Positions 11,667 through 20,956 of a stretch of 64,000 nucleotides of DNA are shown here, in pieces; within the stretch, counting starts at the first letter, position 1; each line of letters begins with the position of its first letter. The notes under the pieces are model-generated. The model was not told the DNA's origin and searched no databases. It saw nothing but the letters and a program-made list of their open reading frames with translations. The position numbers and the translations under genes were made by a program. The stretch lies in assembly GCA_007125005.1 (NCBI GenBank), contig SLDY01000068.1:1-64000 (forward strand). The letters run 5' to 3'. The stretch comes from Natronohydrobacter sp. (GTDB lineage: Bacteria; Pseudomonadota; Alphaproteobacteria; Rhodobacterales; Rhodobacteraceae).

Positions 11667-11707
11667 CTAAGTTAACGCAGTGGGAATCACTTTGCGGCAG
11701 CACAACG

Positions 11708-12502
11708 TCATGTGCGATCACAACGCACCCATCCGGGTTTGCGGCGTTCGAAAAATGCTGCAATCCCTTCTTGCGCTTCCGCTCCTTCCCAACAGGCAAC
11801 CAACTCGGCGATAGAGTGCTCTACATCCTCTGCTCGGATCGCTGCTCCGAGATGCTGCGCAAGCGCTTTGGCGCGCGCAACCGCTTGCGGGGCGCAATCA
11901 AGATAGGGTCGAATCTCGTCTTCAATGGCCTCATCGAGCATCTCGGGTGGTACTGCACGGCCAAGAAGACCGAGGCGCACAGCCTCGTCAGATTTGAAAA
12001 TGCGCGCGGACATGAAAACGCGCCGCGCCATCGCTTCGCCCATGCGTGCGAGCACATAAGGGCCAATCGTTGCCGGAATCAGCCCCAGACGGGTTTCTGT
12101 AAGACCAAAAGAAACGCCTTCTATCCCAATGGCAATATCACAGACCGCCATCATACCGATACCGCCACCAAAAGCCTGCCCCTGCACCCGTCCGATCAGG
12201 GGTTTGGGCAGACGGTTCAACGCCCCCAGCATCTCGGCCAGTTTCCGGGCCTCCTGCGCGCGGGTTTTTCCATCGGCACGCATCTGCGCCTGCATCCAGC
12301 CCAGATCACCGCCTGCGCAAAAGCTTTTACCCGCAGCCGCCAGCACAACAACCCTAACCTCCGGGTCCGAACCAAGCTGGAAGGCCGCTTCGGTTAATTC
12401 TGTGATCATCCGGGCACTCAGCGCGTTGTGTTTCTCGGGCCGGTTCAGCACGAGCCGCGCCACACCCCGCGCATCTGTCGCGACCTCAAGTGTCTCAAAC
12501 AT
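11708..12502 (-). CDS. liuC: Enoyl-CoA hydratase family protein, probable methylglutaconyl-CoA hydratase
   Basis: A 264-residue crotonase-fold protein. The CoA/oxyanion-hole segments are AAAGKSFCAGGDLGWM and QGQAFGGGIGMM. The start is the ATG at 12502 (MFETLEVATDARG), which overlaps the HMG-CoA lyase end by 8 bases. The track's longer ORF runs through that gene. Position after MCC and HMG-CoA lyase makes 3-methylglutaconyl-CoA hydration (leucine pathway) the likely reaction. Family members are too alike for sequence alone to prove substrate. Confidence 0.9.
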   Translation of the reverse strand: MFETLEVATDARGVARLVLNRPEKHNALSARMITELTEAAFQLGSDPEVRVVVLAAAGKSFCAGGDLGWMQAQMRADGKTRAQEARKLAEMLGALNRLPKPLIGRVQGQAFGGGIGMMAVCDIAIGIEGVSFGLTETRLGLIPATIGPYVLARMGEAMARRVFMSARIFKSDEAVRLGLLGRAVPPEMLDEAIEDEIRPYLDCAPQAVARAKALAQHLGAAIRAEDVEHSIAELVACWEGAEAQEGIAAFFERRKPGWVRCDRT

Positions 12503-13361
12503 CGCCTTGTCCCCCTTCCCGCATTGCCCGTGCCAAGACTGCTGCTTCGGCGAGCACCGCCCGATCAAGCCCGGTTTCCCATCCCATACCTGTAAGCCAT
12601 TCATGCACAGCCTCTGTGGCCACATTGCCCGAAGCTCCCGGCGCATAGGGACAGCCGCCAAGCCCGCCGACAGCTGCATCGAAAACCCGCAAGCCCAGTT
12701 CCAACGAGGCTTCGATATTCGCCAGTGCCAGCCCGCCAGTATCGTGATAATGCCCTGCAAGCCTCTCGGCTGGCACTTCCTCAAGCACAGCGCGCAACAT
12801 CGAAGTGATCGTCTCAGGTGTGCCGCGTCCGATCGTATCGCCCAGGCTTATCTCATAGCACCCCAGATCTCGGAGCCAGCCTGCGATTTGTGCAACCTTT
12901 TCAGGAGCGACGGGCCCGTCGTAAGGGCAGTCCGTTACGCAGGAAATATAACCGCGCACCGACAAGCCCGCCTGTTGCGCAGCACGCGCGACAGGCGCAA
13001 ACCGTTCGAAACTTTCGGCAATCGAGCAATTAAGATTAGCCTTGCTGAATCCCTCTGAGGCCGCGCCAAAGATCGCCACTTCATCGGCACGCGCGGCAAT
13101 GGCCCCTTCGAGACCTTTCATATTCGGTGTGAGGGCTGCATAACGCACGCCATCGCGACGTTTGATCCGCGCGAGAACCGCAGCCGAATCCGCCATCTGC
13201 GGCACCCATCTCGGGCTCACGAAACTTGCCACCTCGATCCGCCGAAATCCTGCGCGGCTCAGACAATCGACCAGCTTCACCTTCGCCTCGGTTGGGATTG
13301 GGCGCTTTTCGTTCTGCAACCCATCCCGCGGGCCGACCTCGAAAATCTCGACTTGGGACAT
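12495..13361 (-). CDS. liuE: Hydroxymethylglutaryl-CoA lyase
   Basis: A 288-residue TIM-barrel lyase that splits HMG-CoA into acetyl-CoA and acetoacetate, the last step of leucine breakdown. The N-terminal GPRDGLQNEKRPI holds the catalytic Arg-Asp. The family signature GGLGGCPYAPGASGN contains the active-site Cys. Metal-binding HYHDTGG is present. It sits 3 bases after the GST gene. Confidence 0.95.
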   Translation of the reverse strand: MSQVEIFEVGPRDGLQNEKRPIPTEAKVKLVDCLSRAGFRRIEVASFVSPRWVPQMADSAAVLARIKRRDGVRYAALTPNMKGLEGAIAARADEVAIFGAASEGFSKANLNCSIAESFERFAPVARAAQQAGLSVRGYISCVTDCPYDGPVAPEKVAQIAGWLRDLGCYEISLGDTIGRGTPETITSMLRAVLEEVPAERLAGHYHDTGGLALANIEASLELGLRVFDAAVGGLGGCPYAPGASGNVATEAVHEWLTGMGWETGLDRAVLAEAAVLARAMREGGQGDV

Positions 13362-13364
13362 GGC

Positions 13365-14000
13365 TTACCCCTCCGGTGGCGGATAGAAATCCTGTGTGTA
13401 AATCTGGGCCGGGCCATCCTTGGCAAGTGCGCGCTGAAACGCATCGCGCGCATGGATGGCGGCAAGATAGGCCGCAGCGGGCTCGGGCAATGCCACGAAA
13501 CGCTGCGCGAGATGCACCGCATATCCCAGCGCGATATCGGCCACCGAAAACGTTCCTGCGGCCCAGTCCGGCCCTACAGCGCGCAGCGCATTTTCCAGCC
13601 GCTTCGCTTCGAGGCGCATCACCGTCTCGGAACGCATGGAAGGCGCGCGCAGGATGATGTGATGTTGCGTGAGATTGGCCAGATGCACGGCCAGCGTCTC
13701 GGCATAATGCAGGGCTTGGAGGAAGGCCGCGCGCTCTCGCGCGCCTTCTGCCACGCGCAGACTAGGCGCGAAACGCTCGGCCAGATAGAGCAGGATCGCC
13801 CCGCTTTCGCACATGGGCTGGGCTTGGATCTCGATTGCAGGCACCCGGCCCGCCGGCGAGCGGGCAAGATGTGAATCCTCGCGCAGCGAGCGGTCGAAAA
13901 AGCTGCATGAGATCATCTCATATGCCACGCCCATCTCCTCAAGCGCCCACAACACCCGAAAAGAACGAGATTGCGCGACATGCCATAGGCGAACGGTCAT
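13365..14000 (-). CDS. Glutathione S-transferase family protein within leucine operon
   Basis: A 211-residue protein with an N-terminal thioredoxin-like GST domain (VRLWHVAQSRSFRVLWALEE, then AGRVPAIE and ESGAILLYLAERF) and a helical C-terminal domain. The start overlaps no neighbour and lies 22 bases after the carboxylase alpha gene, so it is co-transcribed with the liu genes. Its substrate is not evident. It could protect against or scavenge reactive enoyl-CoA by-products, but that is inference. Confidence 0.9.
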   Translation of the reverse strand: MTVRLWHVAQSRSFRVLWALEEMGVAYEMISCSFFDRSLREDSHLARSPAGRVPAIEIQAQPMCESGAILLYLAERFAPSLRVAEGARERAAFLQALHYAETLAVHLANLTQHHIILRAPSMRSETVMRLEAKRLENALRAVGPDWAAGTFSVADIALGYAVHLAQRFVALPEPAAAYLAAIHARDAFQRALAKDGPAQIYTQDFYPPPEG

Positions 14001-14022
14001 GGTGTTGTCTGCCTGCTCATAG

Positions 14023-15954
14023 TCACGGCTCCTCCTCCAGACGCACCAAGGCCGCGCCGGCAGCCACCTGCGCGCCCTCTGCGCTCAGAACTTCGGCCAC
14101 GCGCCCGGCGCGGGCTGCGACCAGCGTATGCTCCATCTTCATTGCCTCGAGCACCGCCAGCCGCGCACCTGCAAGCACCTCATCGCCCACCGAGACAAAA
14201 ACCGCCTTCACCAGACCGGGCATCGGTGCGAGCACGACATCGGCGCCGATTCCCTCGGCCGCATCCCGCGCAAGCGGATCTATCAGGGCAAACTGTCGCG
14301 GGACCGCTCCGAAAAGCACCACCTTCGCATCAAGCCGCGCCCCTCGCACCAATGCAGGTGCGCCAGTCACGCGTAGCCCTTCCGCTGTGGCGGCAACCGC
14401 CAACTCCTGCGCATTCACAAACACCCGCGCCTGCCGTGGCCCAGTGACTGTGATGCGCAATCCTTCATGTCCTTCCAGGGCGACCTCCTGCCAGAGCGGG
14501 CCGCCAAAACAAAACCCCGCAAGTGCAGCGTTAATAGAGGGCAAATCAACAGCGAATGCACAGGCCGCAGCAAGCTCCCAGGCAGCAGGCTCATGCTCAT
14601 GCGTCAGGCTTTCGAGATCACGCGCGATCAGGCCAGTATCGACATCGCCCACGCGAAAGCCCTTATGCCGCGTGAGTGCGCCAAGGAAGGTTAGATTTGT
14701 GACCGAGCCTGCCACTTCTGTTTCCGCGAGAGCGGCTTCCAACCGTTTCAAGGCAATCGCGCGGCTGGCTCCCTGGGTGACGACCTTGGCAATCATCGGA
14801 TCATACCAAGGGCTGATCTCGTCGCCTTTGCGAACACCGGAATCGTTGCGTGCCGCCGCGCTGAAGCGCAAGTGTTCAAGCCGTCCTGTCGCAGGCAGGA
14901 AACCCGCTGGCACATCCTCGGCATAAAGCCGTGCCTCAAAGGCATGGCCTGTGATGGCAAGCTCCTCCTGACGGCAGGGCAGACCCTCGCCCGCCGCCAC
15001 GCGCAACTGCCATTCCACAAGATCAATACCCGTGATTGCCTCGGTGACAGGATGTTCGACCTGCAGTCGCGTGTTCATTTCCATGAACCAAAACCCATCG
15101 GGACGCAGCCCACGCGCGCCATCCACGATAAACTCGACAGTGCCTGCGCCCTTGTAGCCAATGGCCTTTGCCGCGCGCACCGCCGCATGACCCATTGCCA
15201 TGCGCATCTCTTCAGTCATACCGGGCGCGGGGGCCTCTTCGATCACTTTCTGATGACGCCGCTGGAGCGAACAATCGCGCTCGAAAAGATGCACCGCCTC
15301 ATGCCCATCGCCAAAGACCTGCACTTCGATATGGCGTGGTTTGAGAATGTACTTCTCTACCAGCACAGCATCGTTGCCAAATGCAGTCGCAGCCTCGCTC
15401 TGCGCGCTCGCAAGTGCCTCCAGAAACTGCGCCGGGGATTCAACCAGCCGCATCCCCTTGCCACCGCCGCCTGCAACCGCCTTGATGAGTACCGGATAAC
15501 CGATCGCATCCGCGGCCCCGGCCAGATGCTCGGGATCCTGATTGGCGCCGTGATAGCCAGGCACGACGGGAACGCCAGCATCATTCATCAACGCCTTGGC
15601 GGCATCCTTGAGCCCCATCGCGCGGATCGCACTCGCCGAAGGGCCGATGAAGACAAGTCCCGCAGCCTCTACCGCCTCGACGAAATCCGGGTTTTCGGAG
15701 AGAAACCCGTAGCCTGGATGAATCGCCTGCGCACCGGTTGCAAGCGCAGCCTTGATGATCACATCTGCACGCAGATAGCTCTCGCGCGGGGCCGGACCAC
15801 CGATATGGACGGCCTCATCGGCCAGTTCAACATGGAATGCGCCCGCATCGGCATCGGAATAGACCGCGACGCTGCGAATGCCCATTGCGCGCGCGGAGCG
15901 GATGATACGGCAGGCGATTTCGCCGCGATTGGCGATCAGAATCTTGTCAAACAT
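14023..15954 (-). CDS. liuD: 3-methylcrotonyl-CoA carboxylase, biotin-containing alpha subunit
   Basis: A 643-residue protein with three parts: biotin carboxylase (KILIANRGEIACRI at the start, ATP-grasp GGGGKGMRLV, MNTRLQVEHPVTE), a linker, and a C-terminal biotinyl domain with the lysine in LEAMKMEHTLV. It carboxylates its own biotin for transfer to methylcrotonyl-CoA. I chose the ATG at 15954 (MFDKILIANRG); the track's upstream extension is low-complexity intergenic sequence. The adjacent beta subunit gene and liu context favour MCC over propionyl- or acetyl-CoA carboxylase. Confidence 0.95.
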   Translation of the reverse strand: MFDKILIANRGEIACRIIRSARAMGIRSVAVYSDADAGAFHVELADEAVHIGGPAPRESYLRADVIIKAALATGAQAIHPGYGFLSENPDFVEAVEAAGLVFIGPSASAIRAMGLKDAAKALMNDAGVPVVPGYHGANQDPEHLAGAADAIGYPVLIKAVAGGGGKGMRLVESPAQFLEALASAQSEAATAFGNDAVLVEKYILKPRHIEVQVFGDGHEAVHLFERDCSLQRRHQKVIEEAPAPGMTEEMRMAMGHAAVRAAKAIGYKGAGTVEFIVDGARGLRPDGFWFMEMNTRLQVEHPVTEAITGIDLVEWQLRVAAGEGLPCRQEELAITGHAFEARLYAEDVPAGFLPATGRLEHLRFSAAARNDSGVRKGDEISPWYDPMIAKVVTQGASRAIALKRLEAALAETEVAGSVTNLTFLGALTRHKGFRVGDVDTGLIARDLESLTHEHEPAAWELAAACAFAVDLPSINAALAGFCFGGPLWQEVALEGHEGLRITVTGPRQARVFVNAQELAVAATAEGLRVTGAPALVRGARLDAKVVLFGAVPRQFALIDPLARDAAEGIGADVVLAPMPGLVKAVFVSVGDEVLAGARLAVLEAMKMEHTLVAARAGRVAEVLSAEGAQVAAGAALVRLEEEP

Positions 15955-15976
15955 CGTCTCCTCCCCTTGTGGACAA

Positions 15977-15996
15977 CCGGGGGGCCAGCCCCCCGG
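15977..15996. repeat. Perfect GC hairpin between carboxylase genes
   Basis: CCGGGGGG and CCCCCCGG form an 8-bp perfect stem with a 4-base loop (CCAG), in the 127-base gap between the two carboxylase genes. It could slow RNA decay or polymerase and so set subunit ratios. That role is inferred. Confidence 0.7.
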
Positions 15997-16000
15997 ACCC

Positions 16001-16062
16001 CCCGGAGTATTTTCGGCAAGATGAAGAATATCCGATTTCATCTTGCCCCAAATATTCCCGCC
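16001..16062. repeat. Two facing copies of a Rhodobacteraceae-type intergenic repeat
   Basis: GGCAAGATGAA (16015-16025) and its exact reverse complement (16037-16047) form an 11-bp stem with an 11-base loop. The similarity continues outward: left CCGGAGTATTTTC and right (reverse complement) GGCGGGAATATTTGG. So these are two inverted copies of one element of about 25 bases, not a random hairpin. A third, looser copy is at 26641-26676. Confidence 0.75.
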
Positions 16063-16081
16063 GGAGGCGTCCTGTCCTCGA

Positions 16082-17683
16082 TTACATGCGGAACACCCCG
16101 AAGCGCGTCTCCCCGATCGGCGCATTGAGGCTGGCCGAAAGCGAGAGGGCGAGCACTTCGCGCGAGCGACGCGGATCAATGATCCCGTCATCCCAGAGCC
16201 GAGCGGAGGCATAGAGCGGATGTGACTGGCGCTCGAACATCTCGATCGTGGGGCGCTTGAACTCAGCCTCTTCCTCGGCAGTCCAGATTTCCCCGACGCG
16301 CTCTATCGCGTCGCGCTTGACAGTCGCAAGCACGCCCGCGGCCTGCGCCCCGCCCATGACCGAGATGCGGCTGTTGGGCCATGTCCACAGAAAGCGCGGG
16401 CCATAGGCGCGCCCGGCCATGCCGTAATTTCCTGCGCCAAAACTACCGCCCACCAGCATCGTGATCTTGGGCACGGCAGTCGTCGCGACTGCTGTCACCA
16501 TCTTCGCGCCGTGGCGCGCGATGCCTTCATTCTCGTATCTCCGCCCGACCATGAAGCCTGTGATATTCTGCAGAAATACCAGCGGGATGCGCCGCTGCGA
16601 GCAGAGCTCGACAAAATGCGCGCCCTTGACAGCGGCTTCGGAGAACAGAACACCATTATTGGCGATGATGCCCACCGGCCAGCCCATCACATGCGCAAAG
16701 CCCGTCACTAGAGTTTCACCGAAGCGCGGCTTGAACTCGTCGAAGCGTGAGCCATCAACGATGCGCGCGACGACTTCGCGAATATCGTAGGGCGTGCGCA
16801 GATCCGCCGGCACAATCCCAAGGATTTCTTCGGGGTCATAGGCCGGGTCTTCACTGGCCTGTGGCTGCGGGCACACTGCCGCAACCCCGAGGCTCGCTAC
16901 GGCGCGCCGTGCCAAGGCCAGCGCATGAGCATCATCCTCGGCCAGATAATCGGCCACGCCCGAAAGCCTCGTGTGCACATCGCCCCCGCCCAGATCCTCG
17001 GCGCTGACCACTTCGCCAGTCGCAGCCTTTACCAAAGGCGGGCCTGCGAGAAAGATCGTGCCCTGCTCCTTCACGATGATGGTGACATCCGACATCGCCG
17101 GGACATAAGCCCCCCCTGCAGTGCAGGAGCCCATCACGACTGCGATCTGTGCTATCCCCTTCGCGCTCATCTGCGCCTGATTGTAGAAGATGCGCCCGAA
17201 ATGATCGCGGTCGGGAAAGACCTCGTCCTGATTGGGTAGGTTCGCACCGCCCGAATCGACCAGATAGAGACAGGGCAGATGGTTTTCCTCGGCGATTTCC
17301 TGCGCGCGCAGGTGTTTCTTGACGGTCATCGGGTAGTAAGTGCCGCCCTTCACAGTCGCATCATTGCAGATGATCATGCATTCGCGCCCCGCGACGCGCC
17401 CGATCCCCGCGATCACACCTGCGCAGGGCGCAGCGCCGTCATAAAGCCCATGCGCTGCCGTGGCGCCGACTTCCAGAAAGGCCGCGCCCGGATCGAGCAG
17501 ATTGGCCACACGGTCACGCGGAAGCATCTTGCCCCGCGCAACGTGGCGCGCGCGCGCCTTCTCGCCGCCGCCTGCCTGTGCCAGCGCAAGCGCGGTCTGC
17601 GCCTCGGCAAGGGCTGCCAGATGGGCGTCGCGATTGATGCGAAACGCCTCCGAACCGGTCAGAACGTTAGATGAAAGTTTCAT
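16082..17683 (-). CDS. liuB: 3-methylcrotonyl-CoA carboxylase, carboxyltransferase beta subunit
   Basis: A 533-residue carboxyltransferase with two crotonase-like halves. It moves the carboxyl group from biotin to 3-methylcrotonyl-CoA. Typical segments are [36 protein letters not shown] and [11 protein letters not shown] near the CoA site, and [16 protein letters not shown]. The length and the DSGGA-NLP text are characteristic of the MCC rather than the PCC type. The alpha subunit follows after the repeat-containing gap. Confidence 0.95.
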   Translation of the reverse strand: MKLSSNVLTGSEAFRINRDAHLAALAEAQTALALAQAGGGEKARARHVARGKMLPRDRVANLLDPGAAFLEVGATAAHGLYDGAAPCAGVIAGIGRVAGRECMIICNDATVKGGTYYPMTVKKHLRAQEIAEENHLPCLYLVDSGGANLPNQDEVFPDRDHFGRIFYNQAQMSAKGIAQIAVVMGSCTAGGAYVPAMSDVTIIVKEQGTIFLAGPPLVKAATGEVVSAEDLGGGDVHTRLSGVADYLAEDDAHALALARRAVASLGVAAVCPQPQASEDPAYDPEEILGIVPADLRTPYDIREVVARIVDGSRFDEFKPRFGETLVTGFAHVMGWPVGIIANNGVLFSEAAVKGAHFVELCSQRRIPLVFLQNITGFMVGRRYENEGIARHGAKMVTAVATTAVPKITMLVGGSFGAGNYGMAGRAYGPRFLWTWPNSRISVMGGAQAAGVLATVKRDAIERVGEIWTAEEEAEFKRPTIEMFERQSHPLYASARLWDDGIIDPRRSREVLALSLSASLNAPIGETRFGVFRM

Positions 17684-17705
17684 GCGCTTCCTCCCTCACT
17701 TCGTC

Positions 17706-18215
17706 TCAGCGCGCGCCATGAAACACAGACCAGAGATAGAGTGTCTGCTCGGCGGTCATTTGCATCATGCACCCCAGAAAGGCCGGGCTGGAGCCGGTCC
17801 CGCCATACCATTGCGCAGTTTCGAACTCGCAGCGGCTATCGCGAAATACGATCCAGCCGCGCTGCATGTCGCGCAAGGCATCTGCGAGCGCGGGCGTGCC
17901 CTCAAAACGATCTGCATCGATCGCGCGGTATTCATCGCGCAACATCTGATAGGCTTCGTTGAGTTTTCCGTCCCAGAGCCAGAGTTCGGAATCAAGACAG
18001 AATCCCATTCCGGGCGTCGTGTCGCCCATAGGCTGCGCCATGCAGGCCATCGCCGCGCGACCGATGCATTCATAGGCCTGTGGCCCATCCGAGATTTCGG
18101 CAAGGCATGTCTCGGTCGGGGCCGGATCGAAGCTCAGCTCCCGCGCGGCAAGCGGTGCTGCCAGAATGAGGGAGGCGGCGAGTGCTGTCGCCCCGCGTAT
18201 GGATGCGGTGGTCAT
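17706..18215 (-). CDS. Exported DUF1311/LprI-like protein in the leucine operon
   Basis: A 169-residue protein with a signal peptide ending near LAAPLAA-RE. The mature part has the pattern of the lysozyme-inhibitor LprI/DUF1311 family: spaced cysteines, LWLWDGKLNEAYQ, a conserved RGWIVFRDSRCEFE block and a terminal GCMMQMTAEQTLYL helix. I use the ATG at 18215; the track start one codon earlier is GTG. It lies 22 bases upstream of liuB. Its role beside leucine enzymes is unclear. Confidence 0.8.
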   Translation of the reverse strand: MTTASIRGATALAASLILAAPLAARELSFDPAPTETCLAEISDGPQAYECIGRAAMACMAQPMGDTTPGMGFCLDSELWLWDGKLNEAYQMLRDEYRAIDADRFEGTPALADALRDMQRGWIVFRDSRCEFETAQWYGGTGSSPAFLGCMMQMTAEQTLYLWSVFHGAR

Positions 18216-18261
18216 CACGCCCTCACCTGCTGGATTTCCGAAACGGAGTCGTGTGGAAGCC

Positions 18262-18672
18262 TCATTTCGACCGCTCCTCGGATCGGATGAAGCGGATCTC
18301 TTTTTCGAGGAAATGGCTGATCACCGAACGCACAAGCACCAGAAGCGCCAGAAACAACAGGCTCGCGAAAGAGGCCGAGAGCACAGTCGCAAGAATATCG
18401 GCAACAATAAAGACCTCTAGCGCCATAAGGATATAGCGCGCGAGAACGATGCGCGCGAGATTGGCGCGCGAGGTCCGCGTAACCATGTCGGCCCGCGTCA
18501 GCTCGCTTGCCAGATAATCCCACGCGAATTTCGCAAGTCCAACAAAGAGCAGGAGCACGGCGAAAAGCTCGATGACTACAATCGCGCGCTCCAGCACCCC
18601 GGCAAAGACAGGCAAGTGATCTTCGATCACAACAGCGCGGTGCTGCACAAGGGCTGCGACTGAGGCGTCCAT
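18262..18672 (-). CDS. DUF1622 family membrane protein
   Basis: A 136-residue protein with hydrophobic helices (VVIELFAVLLLFVGLAKFAW, a central LARYILMALEVFIVADIL helix, and SLLFLALLVLVRSVISHFL) and charged ends, matching DUF1622. It starts 15 bases after isovaleryl-CoA dehydrogenase and so belongs to the same transcript. Biochemical function is unknown. Confidence 0.85.
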   Translation of the reverse strand: MDASVAALVQHRAVVIEDHLPVFAGVLERAIVVIELFAVLLLFVGLAKFAWDYLASELTRADMVTRTSRANLARIVLARYILMALEVFIVADILATVLSASFASLLFLALLVLVRSVISHFLEKEIRFIRSEERSK

Positions 18673-18687
18673 CGAGTAATTCTCTCC

Positions 18688-19851
18688 TCACACCATTGCC
18701 GCCATCAACTCGCGCCCCACTAACATGCGCCGGATCTCAGAGGTGCCCGCCCCGATCTCCATCAGTTTCGCATCGCGGAAAATCCGGCTGACGGCGCTGT
18801 CATTCATGAAGCCCGCGCCGCCCATCGCCTGCACGGCCTGATGCGCCTGTTTCATCGCCTCCTCCGAGGCATATAGAACGCAGGCCGCTGCATCCGCACG
18901 CGTGACCTCGCCCCGGTCGCAGGCTTTGGCAACCTCATAGACATAGGCGCGGGCCGAATTCATTGCTGTGTACATATCGGCGATCTTGCCCTGCATAAGC
19001 TGGAAGCTGCCAATGGGCTTGCCGAACTGGTGTCGATCGCGCAAGTAAGGCATGATTTCATCAAGACAGGCCGCGATGATGCCGGTGCCGATGCCTGAAA
19101 GCACAACCCGCTCGTAATCAAGCCCAGACATCAGCACGGCCACGCCGCGCCCTTCTTCGCCGAGGATATTCTCGAATGGCACTTCCACATCCTCGAAAAC
19201 AAGCTCTGCCGTGTTCGAGCCACGCATGCCGAGCTTGTCGAAATGGGGCGAGGTCGAGAAACCTGTCATGGATTTCTCGATCAGAAATGCCGTTATGCCT
19301 TTCGAACCGGCTTCGGGATCGGTCTTGGCATAGACAACGAGCACATCTGCATCGGGGCCATTGGTGATCCAGTATTTCGTGCCATTGAGGATGAAGCGGT
19401 CATTGCGCTTTTCCGCCCGCAGCTTCATGCCCACGACATCGGATCCTGCGCCGGCCTCGGACATGGCTAACGCGCCCACATGCTCGCCCGAGATCAGCTT
19501 GGGCAGGTATTGCGCGCGCTGCGCGTCATTGCCGTTGAGCTTGATCTGATTGACGCAAAGATTGCTATGCGCGCCATAAGACAGTGAAACGGAGGCAGAG
19601 GCGCGCGCGATCTCTTCCACCGCGATCACATGCGCCAGATAGCCCATGCCCGCGCCGCCATACTCCTCGGGCACCGTGATGCCAAGAAGCCCGAGATCCC
19701 CCATCTCGCGCCACAGCTCATTTGGGAAATGATTGGTGCGGTCGATCTCGGCGGCCATCGGCCTGACGCGCTCCTGCGCCCAGCGATGCACCATCTCGCG
19801 CAACGCGTTCACATCCTCGCCCAGATCGAAATTCATTGATGCCATAAACAT
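18688..19851 (-). CDS. liuA: Isovaleryl-CoA dehydrogenase
   Basis: A 387-residue flavoprotein of the acyl-CoA dehydrogenase family that oxidises isovaleryl-CoA to 3-methylcrotonyl-CoA. Signatures are [18 protein letters not shown] and [19 protein letters not shown]. The catalytic Glu sits in [10 protein letters not shown], the position used by isovaleryl-CoA dehydrogenases, not in the C-terminal position of other members. First gene of the liu operon. GGGAGG lies 9 bases before the chosen ATG; an ATG five codons on is possible. Confidence 0.95.
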   Translation of the reverse strand: MFMASMNFDLGEDVNALREMVHRWAQERVRPMAAEIDRTNHFPNELWREMGDLGLLGITVPEEYGGAGMGYLAHVIAVEEIARASASVSLSYGAHSNLCVNQIKLNGNDAQRAQYLPKLISGEHVGALAMSEAGAGSDVVGMKLRAEKRNDRFILNGTKYWITNGPDADVLVVYAKTDPEAGSKGITAFLIEKSMTGFSTSPHFDKLGMRGSNTAELVFEDVEVPFENILGEEGRGVAVLMSGLDYERVVLSGIGTGIIAACLDEIMPYLRDRHQFGKPIGSFQLMQGKIADMYTAMNSARAYVYEVAKACDRGEVTRADAAACVLYASEEAMKQAHQAVQAMGGAGFMNDSAVSRIFRDAKLMEIGAGTSEIRRMLVGRELMAAMV

Positions 19852-19871
19852 TGCGCCATGCCTCCCACAAC

Positions 19872-19885
19872 TGAACGCTTGTTCA
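19872..19885. promoter_or_regulatory. Palindromic operator candidate upstream of the leucine operon
   Basis: TGAAC-GCTT-GTTCA is a perfect inverted repeat 21 bases before the isovaleryl-CoA dehydrogenase start. Its size and spacing suit a TetR-type dimeric regulator. No regulator gene of that type is adjacent; the nearest is a LysR gene at 20957. The intergenic region serves two diverging genes. Confidence 0.5.
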
Positions 19886-20010
19886 TTTCATACGCAACCA
19901 CAATGGCGTGCGTCAAATGGTTTCTCGCGCATCATAGCGCAAACATCACCGATTGCACTTGGACAATCGCTGGCGCATGTTGCGTGTGAATTTGCACAGG
20001 AGCGCGCAGT

Positions 20011-20946
20011 ATGGCACGCAAGATCATCATCGACACCGACCCCGGCCAGGATGACGCGGTGGCGATCCTGCTGGCGCTCGCCTCGCCGGAGCTGGAGCTT
20101 CTGGGCATTACCTGCGTGGCCGGGAATGTGCCGCTGGAGCTGACCGCGAAAAACGCGCGGATTGTCTGTGAATTGGCAGGGCGGCCCGAAACGCGCGTCT
20201 TCGCCGGATGCGACCGACCGCTGCGGCGCAAGCTGGTGACTGCCGAGCATGTGCATGGCAAGACCGGGCTCGATGGCATCGCCCTGCCCGACCCGACCAT
20301 GCCGTTACAAGACCAGCACGCCGTCGATTTTCTGATCGAGACCTTGCGCGCCGAGCCTTCGGGCACGGTCACGCTCTGCCCCATCGCGCCGCTGACCAAT
20401 ATCGCGACCGCCTTCGAGCGCGCCCCCGACATCATCCCGCGCATTCAGGAAATCGTGCTGATGGGCGGGGCCTATTTCGAGGTCGGCAACATTACCCCCA
20501 CGGCTGAATTCAACATCTATGTGGACCCAGAGGCCGCAAAGATCGTTTTTGGCGCAGGCGTGCCGCTCACGGTCATGCCGCTTGATGTGACCCACAAGGC
20601 GCTGACCACGCGCGCAAGGGTCGAGGCTTTTCGCTACCTGCCCGGTCGCGTGGGGCCTGCTGTTGCAAGCTGGACCGATTTCTTCGAGCGTTTCGACAAG
20701 GAGAAATACGGCTCGGATGGTGCGCCGCTGCATGACCCCTGCACCATTGCCTATCTGCTCAAGCCCGAACTGTTCAAGGGCCGCGACATCAATGTCGAGA
20801 TCGAGACAGTCTCGGATCTGACCCTTGGCATGAGCGTGGCCGATTGGTGGCGCGTAACCGATCGGCCAGCCAATGCGCGTTTCATCGGCGATGTCGATGC
20901 CGATGGCTTCTTCGCGCTGCTGCTCGATCGCATCGCGCGGCTCTGA
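20011..20946 (+). CDS. Nucleoside hydrolase (inosine-uridine preferring type)
   Basis: A 311-residue enzyme that cleaves ribonucleosides to base and ribose. The calcium-binding N-terminal DTDPGQDDAVAILLAL, the VAGNVPLELT segment, and the C-terminal LHDPCTIAYLL carrying the last metal-binding Asp are all present. GAGC(GC) ribosome site precedes the ATG. It is followed 10 bases later by a LysR regulator on the same strand. The preferred nucleoside cannot be told from sequence. Confidence 0.95.
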   Translation: MARKIIIDTDPGQDDAVAILLALASPELELLGITCVAGNVPLELTAKNARIVCELAGRPETRVFAGCDRPLRRKLVTAEHVHGKTGLDGIALPDPTMPLQDQHAVDFLIETLRAEPSGTVTLCPIAPLTNIATAFERAPDIIPRIQEIVLMGGAYFEVGNITPTAEFNIYVDPEAAKIVFGAGVPLTVMPLDVTHKALTTRARVEAFRYLPGRVGPAVASWTDFFERFDKEKYGSDGAPLHDPCTIAYLLKPELFKGRDINVEIETVSDLTLGMSVADWWRVTDRPANARFIGDVDADGFFALLLDRIARL

Positions 20947-20956
20947 TCCGGGTGCG

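Noticed and set aside
11593-11799. 68-residue minus-strand ORF in the nuo/liu gap
   Set aside because: It overlaps the end of liuC, lacks a good start, and its protein has no family features.
14872-16128. 418-residue plus-strand frame opposite liuD
   Set aside because: Antisense shadow of the biotin carboxylase. It also runs into the intergenic repeats.
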